A stretch of DNA of 64,000 nucleotides from Thalassia testudinum (GCA_037157565.1 JAZHRO010000036.1:22928501-22992500); one strand, 5' to 3'; counted from the stretch's first letter, positions 10,592 to 23,595 are shown. Translations and numbers: made by a program. Notes: generated from the letters alone by a model not told the origin.

Positions 10592-11125
10592 TCAATCAAA
10601 GTTCTTGGCTGCCTTGAAGATGTTAAGCTTGAGCTTTTCAGATCCAACGGCAATCTCAATATAGCCCGACTCACAGTCGATATGGGGGCGGGTTGTGGCC
10701 AAGAAAGGTCGACCAAGGATGATCGGACAATCAGAAAGTGAACTAGGAACTTCCATATCTAAAACAAGAAAGTCAACAGGAAAACAGAGACTGTTGACCC
10801 TAACCACCACGTCTTCCACCACACCCTTCGGGATTTTGATAGAACGATCTGCCAACTGTAATGTGACAGGGGTGTGTTTCAGATTTCCCAAGGAAAATTT
10901 TTTGAGCATGATGGTCGGTATGAGATTAATGGAAAATCCTAGATCAAGCAGGGCACGGTTAAAATTGTAGCCTTGGATGCTACAGGAAATAAGTGGTGTG
11001 CCAGGATCTTTCTGCTTCGGTGGTAGGTTTGACAGTATAGCACAACTCGCATGAGGTGAGAGAACCACCGGATTCTTGGTTTTCTTTGACTGTCGCCTGG
11101 GTGTTGTGTAGTCTTTGAAAAATCA
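10592..11125 (-). pseudogene. pol: Element B protease domain, active-site motif intact
   Basis: A 158-codon open frame (11068-10592) encodes the aspartic protease, with NRALLDLGFSINLIP around residues 38-52 and CPIILGRPFLATTRPHIDCE near residues 113-132. The catalytic Asp is kept, unlike in C. In the same frame a TGA at 11123-11125 interrupts the linker upstream; C has the same stop. With no RT or integrase downstream, the protein could at most act on Gag. Confidence 0.85.
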
Positions 11126-13199
11126 GGCGACAGTAGGTATGTGGTCGATAGCCTCGAGCAGGGGTACCTTGATTTCTACATTCCTGAACAAATTACGCAG
11201 GCTCCCTCAGTAGAGCCTCAGGGAATGGGACTGATTCTGGCACCAATTTGGGTGTATCGTCCTCTCGCGAATGCGGTGCTCATCCCAAATGAGAGGGAAA
11301 TGAAGAACACGGGCCAAGATCAGGTCGAGGCGGATCGACGGTTTGCTTACTGCTCCTCATAGTGATAGCATTGGATGATGCTGGTCCAGTGGGATCATAC
11401 GGCGGAGGAGGGTTTTCAATAGGGACATAAGAGTGCGGTGCTGTAGCGGGATTAGCCTGAAATCCCGATGGAATGCTTGGAGCTTACAAAATCTGATGTA
11501 CCTGCCCCTGAGAAGGTTGTACCTATGGTTGAGGATCACGGGGTACGAAATTTTGCAGGTTTGGAACAGGTTGGGCGGGAAGAGTGCCCTGAGATCGAGT
11601 CGCCATGCGTAGTTGACTGATCTTAGCATTCTGCTGCGCCAATTGGTGCTGAAGAGAGGTCATGTTCTCTTCATGCCGCTTTGACATTTCTGTCATCATT
11701 CGCATCAATTTATCAAGAGGACTTGATGCGTGTTCTATTTATGGTACGCAAGGGCCTGATGGCAGATTCGCCATAGGATTAGACTGGGCCCTTGGGATGA
11801 TGGGTGCGGACGGTCGCATTAGTCCACCCGTGGGGTTTTAGTGTTGCGGGTTGTTGGACCATGCGAAGCTCGGATGATTTCTCCACCCTGGGTTATAAGT
11901 GGCAGAGAACAGGTTGTTCCCCTGGGCGCAATCGTCTTCTATACCAGAAGATGCATACTCATGAAAATATGCATCCGAGCACACGGAGGCTTGGTCCTCC
12001 GTGTCAAAATACTGGCTCGCAGAAGCTAGATCCACATGACTTACCAAGTCGCTCGGCGCGACACTCGGTGAGGAAGGTCTTACGGGGTTTCTCAGGATAA
12101 GCCTGGTGTTGGAAGAATTTGGATTGTGACCAAGTGGTGAAGTAGGGGTGTTTGCCATAGAACGGGCAGGGTTGGCCAGATGCTCATCCAGCTTCTTGTG
12201 CACGATGGAGACTTCATCCAATTTCTGTGAGATAAGGCTAAGATCAGTGGATGAATGGGAGGGTCCTGTGTGGACATTTCGGGGCTGCCTAGTACGAATA
12301 AAGGCGACAATGGAGGCATTGTTCATTGAGTTTTCACTCATATTTTCAAATAATTCGAATGCTCCATTCTCATCATTATTCATGAAATTCCCTTCACAGG
12401 AAGCGTCTGCAATCTTCTTCAAAGTCTCATTTAGCCCATAGTAGAAAATCTGGGCTATATGCCACTTAGGCAGACCGTGGTGCGGACACTTCCTGAGGTC
12501 ATTATATCTCTCCCATGCCTCATGAAATTGTTCACTGTTTTGTTGCGTAAAAGAGGTGATAGCACGGCGAAGCACATTGGTTCGCCCGACTGGGAAGAAC
12601 TTCTTGAGAAACGCTGTTCGCATCTCTTCCCAAGAGTGGATGGTTCTCCCAAGGGTGCGTATCCACTACGACGCTTTATCCCGCAATGAAAATGGGAACA
12701 TTTTCATGAGGACTATAGGTAACCCGATATTTCTTGGTTTAACAGTTTCAGCTAATCGGGTTAGGTCTTCTAAGTGGAGAAAATGTTCTCCACTTGCAAG
12801 AGCATGGAAGTGAAATTTTATTAGGCCAATTATTTTAGGTTTTAATTGGAAGTCGTCCCTGCCCATGGGGACCCGAATTTGTCCTATGGTCTCTGTAGCA
12901 GCAGGATTCTGATAGGAGCTAAGAGACCTAGGCTCCTCCCGTTCGAGAGGGTTCTGCATTTCCTCCAATGTTTCCCTAATGGCTTCAATTTGTTCATTAT
13001 ACATTTCCATTTGGGCTTGGAGGAGGGTTATGGGATCTAAGGCTCCACCACCTGGTGGGTTCTGAGGGCAGTTTCCTCCCTCGGGATTTGGGGGTGGGCG
13101 TGCAGCCATCTTTGTGGAGGAGGAGGATGATTCGGCTTCTTTGCTAAATTTATCAGACAATTCAAACAGTTCAGGGTTTTGTGACCCCCTCCCAAACAT
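11126..13199 (-). pseudogene. gag: Element B gag, nearly open in one frame
   Basis: The start ATG at 13199 gives MFGRRSQNPELFELSDKF. One frame carries the N-terminal part (177 codons to 12666) and, after a stop, the core (12623-11838). The core includes EEMRTAFLKKFFPVGRTNVL, the gag fold region HEAWERYNDLRKCPHHGLP, and a Ser/Asn/Pro-rich tail. The C-terminal part (11708-11523) has the coiled-coil-like MMTEMSKRHEENMTSLQHQL. A 38-base deletion near 11201 relative to C shifts the frame before protease. No CCHC knuckle is visible. Confidence 0.85.
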
Positions 13200-14573
13200 G
13201 CACTACCGTAGGAAGAATTGGGGGAATACGAAGGGAAAAGAGATGAGAGAAATGACGCCCAAAAGGTACACTTGATGACAAATCAATTCAATCAAATTCC
13301 TAACCTCTACAGTGTGCCCTTAAACCTAAAGATCTAAGTTACCTACTACATGAACTACGGAACCGAATGCCAGCACCACGGAACCACCGGGCCAGATTGA
13401 AAGGCTGTTTGTCCTAGTCTTAGACACCCGATAGCACGCGAGAACCCTCACCAGTACGTAGATGCTACACGCAGGTAGTTAGACCTCCAATCCTTAATAA
13501 AGGTCAAGTTACTATCAATTTTAGTTAGAGGCTTAAGATCAAGTGCTTCTTTGAATGTGAAGGGCATTGTTTACGGGTAATGCCCAAGTGATTGATTTTT
13601 TCAAGTGTGTAAAACATGCATGCAATGGGGAAATCTCCCTGAATTGAATTTTTAATTGGTGAATTGTTTTTAGAGTTCAGCCTTAAGTAGTATGGATTTT
13701 AGGATTTTGTTGAATTACCAATTCAACCAATCTCCGGGTTTTGCAAGAATACAAGTTTTCTTCTAAGCTCAACAAACCCTTCTTCAATGTCAATTGGTTA
13801 ATGCATGCTACAATGCAATGGGCTTCCCTAGATGGAGATTTCCATGTGTGGATGCACGAATCAATTTTAGATTAGTGTGAAAGGGAGCCAAAGAACTCCA
13901 ATTCAAGTGCTCCCAATCACGAAAATGATGTCCACACACAAGGCTCAACAACAAGATAAAGAAAATCAAATTGTTGGGGTTGAATTATTCAGGATTGAAT
14001 CTTAGGCAAGCTAAAAAGTCGTGGTGGGGTTGGAATCAACTCAATTCCAAGTCTCCCCACCAAAAATGTGATCCCGAATTTGCAGATAAGTGAGGCAAAG
14101 AGGGGTGCAATGAATCTTTTTATGTTTTCCTCAAAGAATACTTCACATGGCGAAAAAATTCAAGAATCAGGATTCTTGGATTTTCACTATGCGAAGTAAG
14201 GTGGGAAATCTCGAGGCAGTGGGAGTGAAGGCAATCAATCAAAAAAGTTAATTTTAATCCACTTGCCTCAAGAGATCCCAAGAAGATTTTCTAGTTTTTT
14301 TTAGTTTTTAGTTTTTTTTTTGTTTTAAGGTTACAAGTTAACCTAGATTGCTAAGAAAGAAGGACCTACTTGTGCAACAACGTGTGCGGAGCTCCAGTGC
14401 GTTGTCGGCATCTTCATGCTCTCGTTCCCACCTTGGATCTGCCCACGTCTCTGACTTCATCTGCCTGTCTTCTCCTTACAACAGGTTTACCTACACACCG
14501 AAAATAGAGACACCCGTTAAGAGAGAAGAGAAAAATGAAAGGAATGAAATAGAAACTTACTCAAAGGAGCACT
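13200..14573 (-). other. Element B 5' leader, non-coding
   Basis: This is untranslated leader between PBS and gag, alignable along its length with the element C leader (41609-42951). It contains short direct similarities only. No gene is seen. Confidence 0.7.
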
Positions 14574-14591
14574 TCCCCGGTAATGGCGCCA
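14574..14591 (-). other. Element B primer binding site (tRNA-Asp type)
   Basis: The minus strand reads TGGCGCCATTACCGGGGA, two mismatches from the complement of the plant tRNA-Asp 3' end. It lies seven bases from the LTR. Confidence 0.88.
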
Positions 14592-14598
14592 GAAAAGA

Positions 14599-15818
14599 TG
14601 GTGGTTGGGCCCGGATAGGTGTGTTAATATGGTGATTTTATCGTTAAAGTGTGTATAGTGGTTAACCTAAATCGAGCCTAACCATCTCTATACAAAATAT
14701 TTTTTTACCTAGCCTATTTCATTTTATCTTGGTTACTTTTAGGCCCAAGGTCGAACTCAGGGAAGTGGGGTTAAAAGTCAAGTTTCTATGCCTTTCCTAC
14801 AATGAATCTCTTCCGTTTGTTTATTGTGTTTTTGGTGTTTTTTCTGTTTAGATTTTTTCTGAGAATTCTTGTCCTTGAGGAACACCCTCAAAATTAGGTT
14901 CTTGGCCTTAAGCCAAATCAGGGTTCCAAAATGGGTCTTGCTATTCGCAAGACGGAGTACCTATAAGTCAAAGATTATCTTTTCTCTTTTATATATTTTT
15001 TTATCTTTTTACTAGCATGAAAGCGAAACAGAAATAAAGTAAATATAGTATATATATATATAGGTATATATTATATACGTATAAAGGGGTGGGGGTGGAG
15101 GCGGAGATGGAGTGTAGCACGGTGTCGAGTCGGTCGTCATCTAGAAAGATGCAACCAACAGGATGAAGTGCCGCATGGAGTGTAAGGTGGATTGATGGAA
15201 GATGAGTGTGACCATGCTTTTTGTACGCGTGTATCGGGGAATATCAGCAACTGGTGCAGATATTCCGGCGATACCACGTATGGTAAGTAAAGTGAAAATA
15301 TATATATATATATGTATATATGTAAATGTATCTATATGTATATATATATAGTTATAAATATATGGCTTTATATATGTTGTTATTTATGTATATGTATATG
15401 TGTATATATATATGTATATATATATATAAGTATATGTATAGATAGATATATGTATAGATATATATATATATATATGTATAAGTATGTATATATAACTATA
15501 TAGATGTAAATATATATATATATATATAGTAATATATGTATATAGATACATGTTGATAGGTACGTATATATATATATATGTATATATAGTTATATAGATA
15601 GATATGTATATATATATATATGTACGTATATAGACTAATACATAGTTATATAAGTACTAATATTTGTATAGATATATGTATATATATATATATGTATATA
15701 AGTATATGTATATATGTAAATATATATGTATATATATAAGTATATAGATATATATATATATGTATGTATGTATATTAATACTTAAGTATATAGGTACTAC
15801 TATATGTATAGATATAAG

Positions 15819-15851
<33 letters not shown>

Positions 15852-17440
15852 GTATATAAATATATGTATATATTTCAATATATATATGTATATGTATATA
15901 TATATATAAGTATATAATAATATATAAGTGAGAGTGTGTGTGTGCGAGAGTGTGAGCGTGTGTGTATGAGTGTGTGAGTGTGTGTGTTTGTGTATTTGTA
16001 GAGAGAGAGGGAGAGTGTGCTGTGAGAGAGAGAGAGAGAGGGCTTCCTGCTTGAGTGAAGGGGGCATTTAAGCTGTCCACGCACAGCAAAACATCGTCTG
16101 AGGCTTCAAGCGCGCACACAGGCACGTATGCATGCGAGGACGTGCGCGCTGGGAGGGAGTGAGTGCAGGGAGAGAACCGCAGCACACAGCGCTGCGCGGA
16201 GAGTCGGGTGCGAGCAGACGCAGGTGCTAGGAGTGGGTGAGCGTACACGGGCGAAGACACTGAAGCGGGCGGGAGCTGGCAGAGGACCACACGCAGACAC
16301 GTGGGCGGGCGGTGGAGTGGACTCGGGACGGGATGCTCACGCGGGCAGTGGCTGGCAGCGACGCACCGGGTGACCGGACAAGTGAGAAACTTACCGGTCA
16401 CCCCACTGTAGCCACAGTGTTCCTCTGAAACGCATGAACAGTGGCTACAGTGGCCGGGTGCGCCCGGTGCTATGAGTGCGGGTGGCGTGGACGTGGCTTG
16501 GTGAGCGCGGAAGAAGGTCTGCGCCGGCTGAGCAGTGGGGAGAAGCGATGTTTGCATGAGGAAGCAGGTGGCGAGGGTAGCCTGCAGGCGCGCGCGGTGG
16601 CTTGCGTGAGGGTGTGCGATGGCCTGCCTACCTGCTGCCGCATTGCTGCTGTTGCTGCCGCGGAGCTTTAGACCTTGAAGCCTGTGGCAATGGCGGAAGT
16701 GCTGGAAATGAAAAATTCAGGGAAGACAAGACCACCACGCTGCTGGCGTGCACGGTGGAGTTTGGCCGACTGTTGCAGGGGCGTGCGGTGGCCGGTTGAG
16801 CTTCAAAGCTTGAAGCTTTGTGGCAATAGCGGGAGTGGCTTAGACGTTGAAACAGAGAGAACCACCACACCCACCGGCTCTCTGTTGATCTGGGCGGTGG
16901 TGGACTCACAGTGGTGGTTGTGCACCGCTGTGAGGTGCTCCTACCCACAGAGTGTCTCCTCAGAGGAGGAGGGTCTGCGTATGGAGGGGAGGGAAGGGGA
17001 TGGCCTGGAAGGAGGTGCTATTCTTGTTGGGTGGACCAAGCTCCCCTTTGCAAGAAGGAGCCGCACCTATTTTATAGAGGAAGAAAGCATGCACAGCCAT
17101 GCCCTGGCTGTGCATGCCTCAGCATGGCTGTGTAGCGCAAGCTGCCATAGGGAAGGCCCTGCTGCAGAGCATGGCGTGAAGAGGAAGAAGAGCCCATTCA
17201 GCTGCAGGAAGAATTTCAAAGTCAAATAGAATTAAAATAAAAAGATGGTGAATTTTGCAAAGCAACACTTGAGGAAAACGTGAATTGCGAGGCCATTATA
17301 TTCACTCTCCTTCCCTCTCAATTAAATGCATGCATGCGTCTATATTCACAAATGCGACTATGTCTACCTAATATGCACTGATAATGCTAGGAAATAGCAC
17401 AAGATGGCACAATTGCAGGTGTATTTTTGCGATGCAATCA
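14599..17440 (-). repeat. Element B 5' LTR
   Basis: It matches 6076-8867 along its whole length, with indels concentrated in the microsatellites. A TATA-like box (minus) lies at 17070-17076. It ends TGCAATCA next to the target duplication. The inner end lies beside the PBS at 14574-14591. Confidence 0.93.
15293..16045. repeat. TA/TATG, GT and GA microsatellites in B 5' LTR
   Basis: Same array as in the partner LTR, with different repeat lengths. It is non-coding. Confidence 0.95.
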
Positions 17441-17445
17441 ACTTC
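17441..17445. repeat. Target site duplication of element B, right copy (ACTTC)
   Basis: It lies directly after the terminal CA of the B 5' LTR and matches the left copy exactly. Confidence 0.95.
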
Positions 17446-18127
17446 CCTCTTGAATCCTCACTGGAGTAGGACTCCTCCGCTGTAATGGCGGAGTGACCTA
17501 ATTGCAAAGAGTGACGAGGAAGATAGGGGGTCTCTACAGGGTTTTCGAAAGTTAGGGGCATAAAAGTAATTGGGTTGGATTTTTTTACAAAGTAGGTCAA
17601 GGTGAACTCCCCTTAGGTCCAATGCTGAAGTTGGATTTTAGGTTTGACCACATTTGACTAGGCATTTTGCATAAAAACCCAATTTAATGCAAATGTATGA
17701 CTAGGACCCCTATTTAAGTCAAAATTGGTTCTAAAGGCCAAATTGAAGGTTCTAAGCCCTAGAGGATACTTTTTCATAAATTTTAGAGGGTTTAGTTAAT
17801 TTTTATCCTGACCAGAACCTTGTTGAATTAGGTGGGTTTGTTTTAGGGTTACAGGATGTCATTTAATTCTCAGATTGCACATTAACCCTTTTCTGATTGA
17901 ACCAACCCACTTTTTATCTTATTAAGACTAATTGACCTATGTTTAGTCCCTAAGAAATCCTATTGATGTACTGCAATGGTAAAATTACAGCTTTACCCTT
18001 TGTTCCTTATTTTCCTTTCAGAATAGTTATTCCTTGAATTAAGCCCTTTACTTGGTTATGTAGGAGCTTTTGTTCTCTTTTCTTGGTCAAAATGAGCTAG
18101 TTAGGGCTCATGATGGTGTTTCCATCA
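17446..18127 (-). repeat. Element A 5' LTR, outer part (U3 side)
   Basis: This is the transcription-upstream end of the A LTR, split off by the insertion of B. Removing B and one copy of ACTTC joins it to 3977-6075 and restores a sequence that runs parallel to the element D LTR (for example around 49130-49190). The A LTR is then about 2.8 kb, like the 2.7 kb D LTRs. No open frame of interest is present. Confidence 0.8.
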
Positions 18128-19157
18128 AAGCTCTGATGTTGCTTGAATTCTGCAGGCAAGGAAGAAGATGAGTGAGATCCAATCATTTGGCATGGTCTTC
18201 ACTTTTAGAAGTTGAGACTTGGTTATAGAGGAGAATTCCTTCACAATTAAGCCAAAACATGCAAGTTTGTCTTACAATTTGGCTGACCTTTAGCTCACTA
18301 AATTGACGCTCATTGGCGTCAATTCCCTTGAGAGGGGGCTCATTGGATTCAGCATGACATGAGGAGTAATCTTACCAAGTTTGGTGAGATTTTGTTGAGA
18401 ATTTCTTAATCAAATCTATGATTGAATTTCAATGTTGATGGGTACGTTGATGTTGTTGCTTGTTTGATTGTTGCCTTAATTGGAATGGGGAAGAAGGCAG
18501 GGGCCTCAATGCAAGAGAGATGAAAACCTAGGGGTAATCTTGTAATAAGTAGAGGCGAATGAGCAAAATCGTAAATTAGGTCAAGATGGGCTTTAATTGG
18601 TCTCAAAATTTAGTGATAACCTAGTTTCGACCAAAGGAATCTAATGGTGACCTCAAATTTGGGTTTTGATAAATTTTGATTTGGTAATAGACATTTAGTC
18701 CAAAATGGAGCAATTTCCTGCCTAGTTCTCTTTATTGGTCAAAATGGGTTCATTTGGTCAAGGTGAAAGTTTCAAACCTCATAGAATATTTTTCAATGAT
18801 TTTTAGAAGGTTTAGAATACATTTATTTCCATGAGAACCCGTTCAATTGAAGGAAGGTTGAAATTAGGGTTTTTATTATTAAATTAATCCTCAATTCTCA
18901 AATAATCTTGATTTAATTAGTTCGAACCCACTTCTTGGAAATTTAAGTTCATTTAACTTTAGATTTGGAACTGATTAACCCCTTCGTTAATCGGCATTTG
19001 TGATATCTAATTAAAATAGCATAATTAACGGAATTTCCTTTCTTCTTCTCAAATTCAACTCAGAACTGAATTGACCTTCAGATGATTATTAAGGAGCATT
19101 TAACCTTAGAATTAGGCTAAATTAGGCTCGTTATGGCAGATGATGGTGTTATTATCA
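18128..19157 (-). repeat. K: partial old LTR of the A/D/F type
   Basis: This matches the U3 end of the A, D and F LTRs in order and content. An example is the GTTTAG block around 18790-18810 and the closing GATGATGGTGTTATTATCA at 19139-19157. Element A inserted into it, so the rest of K should lie on the far side of A, outside the window. Confidence 0.65.
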
Positions 19158-20950
19158 CATACATGGCTCCAGACGTCTAATATTGGAACGTTAGGCTAAT
19201 TTCGACTTAAAGTGAAATTTGTCAAACCAAATCTCAATCTACAAATTTTCTAAGAATCATTAACCCGAGGTCATTATGACCATCAGATGATCAACAATGA
19301 TGCTAAACATCCAGTAGACATCTGATCATTATATACTAGATCCATGTTTGGATCTGATCCAATCAAACCCACACATTATTAGACGTCTAAAAATTTTCTT
19401 AGACATCCTAAATTAAGTTATCAAACATCTGACTTTTAGTGACAAGAACACTATTTAGATCTAATAATTTTCAATAACACTAATCCTTCTTTCCAGACAT
19501 CCAGAATTTCCATTAGACATCCAAAAACCTTAGATTAGATGACCAACCTATTTCTTAGATGTCTAACTCTGTTGTTAGAAACATTAATTGCCTGATTTAA
19601 TTTGGATTTCGACCAAATCAATTGGGATATGCCTCCAATGGCTAAGGGGAGGCTCCTAAGCCTTCTTGAAGGTTTCATTGGTGCCTATATATACCCCGTA
19701 ACCCTCCTTTAGCAATACAAAATAGTTAGAGATAAAATAGATGCCATATACTAGCTCTCTTACATAAACATTTGCCCTATTGCTGTATACTATAATTCTT
19801 AGGCAAACACACCATCTCCCTCATTACTTTGCTACTATAGTTCACAGGGAGTCTTTTATTCACCCATAATAGCAATATCATCCTTATATCTATTTTGGGG
19901 TGCTCTATAAGGTGTTATATATCTTTCATTTATTTTCTTGTTTATTGTTGTTGGGTGTCCGGCTTGTCAGATCCTCGTCTCGTCCTTGTGAAGGTAGACA
20001 CCTCTGTTTAGGGATCAGAGGTGAGCTTTGAATTGAGGTACACCACCTCGTTCTTAAGTGGTGTGGTTAGTGGATTGATCACATAGTGATTATAAATCCT
20101 TAGTGAAGGTTGACTTAGGTGGTACTTTTCTTCCAGTTTGGGTTTCCACATAAAAACCTTTGTCTTCATTATGCGATTGAATTTTTATTTTCATATTATA
20201 CTTAAATTTCACTATCCACCCCCTCTCTAGTGTAATTTCAGTGTAGGACACTAGGCCTACCTCTTAACCGACCACCACGATGCAAGCACGAGGTTGTGCC
20301 CCTCTCCAACTCCTCCAAGGGCTCCACTAGCTAACGATCGACCACAATAGGGGCCTTTACACTGACAACCCCCTCGCAGTGACAGTGTGAGGGGTGTGTG
20401 TGTGTTGGCCATCTTCTTTAGGGACTTCCATCGAGCTCCATGTTGGCATCACAACCATGTCAATCGCAGCCACACACTTCCTGCTTGCGAAGGGAGTGCT
20501 CCATTCCATTGCCATGTCTCTCTTTTACTGTTTTGCATGTTTTCTATTTTGCATTTGATGATATTTGAACATTATACTTTTTAGATGTTTGTAATTAAAT
20601 AATAACTTAGATGTGTGTTTTAATAGCCTCTTCGTGGTTTGACCTAACCACTATATGAGGTTTGATTCAAATAAATTCTTATACGGTTGGTTTGCCGCCA
20701 CACAACAACACATTTCGATTTCATTTCTGATTCCAAATCTTAATTTCCATTGGCAAATGGATGGATCACATATATCAAGGTGCCACATGTAGCTAATGTA
20801 AATATTGCATAAAAACCCTAGAAAATGTCATATTTACATATTGATGCAATATGACTAAACTAATGTATTATAATGTAATCAAAGCTAAATTACCCTCAAG
20901 CTTGGAATAGTTAAGCATTAATTACTTAAACAAATATGAATATATCACCC
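19158..20950. repeat. I: unassigned LTR-like debris
   Basis: I recognise no gene here. The left part (19165-19570) has about nine copies of a TTAGACGTCTAA / AGACATCCA motif, similar to a cluster in segment J. A TATA-like TATATATA lies near 19686. The stretch 20140-20230, with GTTTCCACATAAAAACC and CACTATCCACCCCCTCTC, resembles the end of Ty1/copia LTRs. Around 20628-20650 a CTCTTCGTGGTTTGACC block resembles the R/U5 motif of gypsy LTRs on the plus strand. The assignment is tentative. Confidence 0.4.
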
Positions 20951-23574
20951 TGATGGTAACACTATCATAAGTCGTAACTAGCCACATTTAGCCAGGTTTC
21001 AATGATAAAAGCTCCTACTTAATCATCTGAGGATCACAACTCCGAATTATTCTGGTTTGAAAAGAAAACAAGGAATCAAAGTTAATTCTATAATTTTAAT
21101 AGCACATCCCAAACATAGATTAACCATGGGAACACTCAAGGGCTAATTGAAGGTCAGATGAGCACAAAAGTCTAAAAGGTGGGTCAACACTGACTAACAC
21201 AGGGCTTCCCGCATTTCAAGGGCGAAAACAGCACAAAAAATCCTAACTATCCACCCTCATAAATTAAAGAGATTATGATTAGGATAAAATTAATCTAACC
21301 CTCCTAAAATTAATATAAAAATATTATAAGTGGTTTGGTATCCTTAGTTTGATCATCTAAATGCATTTTGAACAAGAATAGAGTTTCAGACATAAATTTT
21401 CCTTAATTTGGGATTTTATGCAAATTGCTGAATTATACATGATCAAAACTCAAATCCAAGTTTACCATTAGATTCCTTGGGTCCAAATTAGGTTATCACC
21501 AAAATTGGGGCTCAATCAGAGTCATCATGACTTGTTTTGCATTTTAGCCCTTAAAAATCTATTTCTTACATTTAGCCCGATAGGTTTAAATTTATTGCGA
21601 TTAGGTCCCTAACTTACCTGTCATTTTCTTCAAACAAGTCCCAACTACCATTGTGTGAATGAATCTACGCAACGAGATTCGAGGGAGGATTTCTTCCTCC
21701 AATTCGAGCCAAACTCCTTCAAAATTAGAGGGAATGACAGCTATAACCTTCCTAACCAATTGAACAGCCTAACGAGACATAAATCAGCTCATGGAAATCA
21801 AGCAAACATGAGGGAATTTAGGGATCTTTTCCCTTGAAATTTTAGGCATTTCAAGCCCCTCTCCTTGCATTAGAGCTCGACCCTGAGCTCTTTAAAGAGC
21901 CCTTGAGATTTCAACATCCTCCTCAACCAAGCTTCGACCAGATTTCCTCCCCTTCTACCATCTCCGACCTCCGCGACTTCGGCTCTGGTGAGCCTTCCCT
22001 GACAACCTCATCGAGTCGACCAATGGTCATATTGACCGAGTCATCTTCTTTATCTCTTCGTCACACGCCTCTCTGGGTAAAGAGAGAGTGCTTCCTTCCT
22101 CTTCATCCTTACCAACCCCTCACCATCGATCTCATCTTCTCTGACTCCGACCCATCATCACCAGATGTCTCCTCCTTTGTCTCACCTCCTAAGTCCCTCT
22201 AACCTCCTCCTTTACTCTACTTCTTTTTTATCCACTCAAATTCCATTTGCGATCATTGTACTACCCTCACACCCCTCATCTTCACGGCTGACGAGGCTCC
22301 GGTGAGTTCGCACAGCCACTATACAACACCAAACTCACTGCCATCCCTTCCCAAAGCTCTATCGTGACTCCACCTTGGAAAGCCCTCTCCTTATTTACAC
22401 ATCCACCCACTCCACAACTCCCCAAAACTCCCACAACTCTGGTTACTTTCTCCATCATCGACAAGCCCTCTACGACCACCGCACGCCCTAAAACCACAAC
22501 CACTACGTTTGCCTTCTCATAGTGAATCTTCTAAGCATCTCTGATAAGGTTGTAAGGCCATTTTTCGAGTGTATAGGACTTCATTGGACCTCTGTCACTG
22601 CCACTATCTTCTACGACGTTGTCTACTACCATCTGACTAACACTTGACCTACTGGTGCTTTCAATTGACATTTCATCTCCTGACGGAAGCGGAGACATCA
22701 ATTAAGCATAGCACGCAGCTGCAGTAGCTTGATTGTGAAGAGAAACTAGACATGGCAGCTGAAGGAGAAGTGGGACACCTCAATCCCACATCATGTGGGA
22801 CAGAGCCTCCAACAACGAATAAATCAAATTCATGCCAAGGCCTTATCACCTCGACACTGCAGAGGTGAGGCCCCTGCCTCACGTGCCATGCACTCCTCAC
22901 TCATCACCCTCTGTCAGTGAACCTCGACACTATACATGACCCAATAACCCACTACTCTTCGTTTGTTTACCTGGTTAAGGAAAAAAAGAGGATCTAAGGA
23001 GAGTGAGGGGTGGGTTTTGCACTATGGCCTTGGGAAGCATGCCCTCTCCTCAACACTTAGCCATTCTGAGGCTTATACTTACCTGAGCCTTGTCCCTACT
23101 ATTGTTGTGCTATGCCTTGTGTAGCCCTTCTGAGGCCTTTGAAGGTTAAGGCATCTGTGCCTTATACTTGTCGTCTAAGGCCTTGTGCTGGTTTGAGGTT
23201 ACCATGGATCCATTGAGTCTTACGTGGATATTTGGTTGAGGAGTACTGTTCAAATATTTGAGTTGGTTAGAGCTCAATTTCTAGGGTTAATTTGGTCGTT
23301 TAAGCCACCATTTTTACCCATTCATTTTGCACTTTGATATCTACAATCTGAGATACATTTTTTGACATATCATACATATCTTTTTGATTATCTGATTCAC
23401 TTGCAAATTCTATTTCTGATTATTGTAATTAGTGAATTGATTCGCTATACTTTCTCCCAGTTAATGGCCTCGGATTCATTTCCATTTCTCAAGCTTTCAA
23501 ATTTAAATGATGATTCACTTTTGTTGATAGTACTATGATGCATTTTTTTAAAACTCGGAGAAAGCTTGTTAACA
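20951..23574 (+). repeat. Element H 5' LTR
   Basis: It starts TGATGGTAACACTATCATAA, the counterpart of the reverse-complemented ends of the A, F and K LTRs, and ends TTAACA three bases before the PBS. The U3 part (21300-21620) shares blocks with A and F LTRs in opposite orientation. Pro-rich and His-rich open frames around 21900-22500 look accidental. Confidence 0.78.
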
Positions 23575-23577
23575 TTT

Positions 23578-23595
23578 TGGCACCGTTGCTGGGGA
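23578..23595 (+). other. Element H primer binding site (tRNA-Asp type)
   Basis: It reads TGGCACCGTTGCTGGGGA, two mismatches from the complement of the tRNA-Asp 3' end, and lies directly after the LTR. Confidence 0.88.

Larger units (their letters stand above)
6076..17440 (-). mobile_element. Element B: Athila-type retrotransposon with RT, RNase H and integrase deleted
   Basis: It has both LTRs (6076-8867 and 14599-17440) and is flanked by a perfect 5-bp duplication ACTTC (6071-6075, 17441-17445). Internal order on the minus strand is PBS, leader, gag, protease, linker remnant, 3' non-coding region, PPT. The internal part is about 5.7 kb against about 8.7 kb in its sister C. The 3 kb difference is the missing RT to integrase segment. 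The two LTRs differ at roughly 7% over the first 380 bases by hand count. It sits inside the LTR of element A. Confidence 0.93.
1..18127 (-). mobile_element. Element A: Athila-type Ty3/gypsy retrotransposon, 3' part outside the window, interrupted by element B
   Basis: Reading on the minus strand from 18127 down, the order is 5' LTR (17446-18127 plus 3977-6070, split by element B), PBS, leader, gag, protease and the linker before RT, where the window ends. The order and the tRNA-Asp-type PBS fit the Athila lineage. The LTR matches the element D LTR in layout. Its outer end at 18127 ends in TTTCCATCA and is followed by AAGCT (18128-18132), the probable duplicated target. The other copy of that duplication lies off the window. 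A landed inside an older LTR of the same kind (K). Confidence 0.85.

Noticed and set aside
15300..15780. CRISPR-like array suggested by repeated short units
   Set aside because: The units are TA microsatellite without spacers of unique sequence, in a plant genome.
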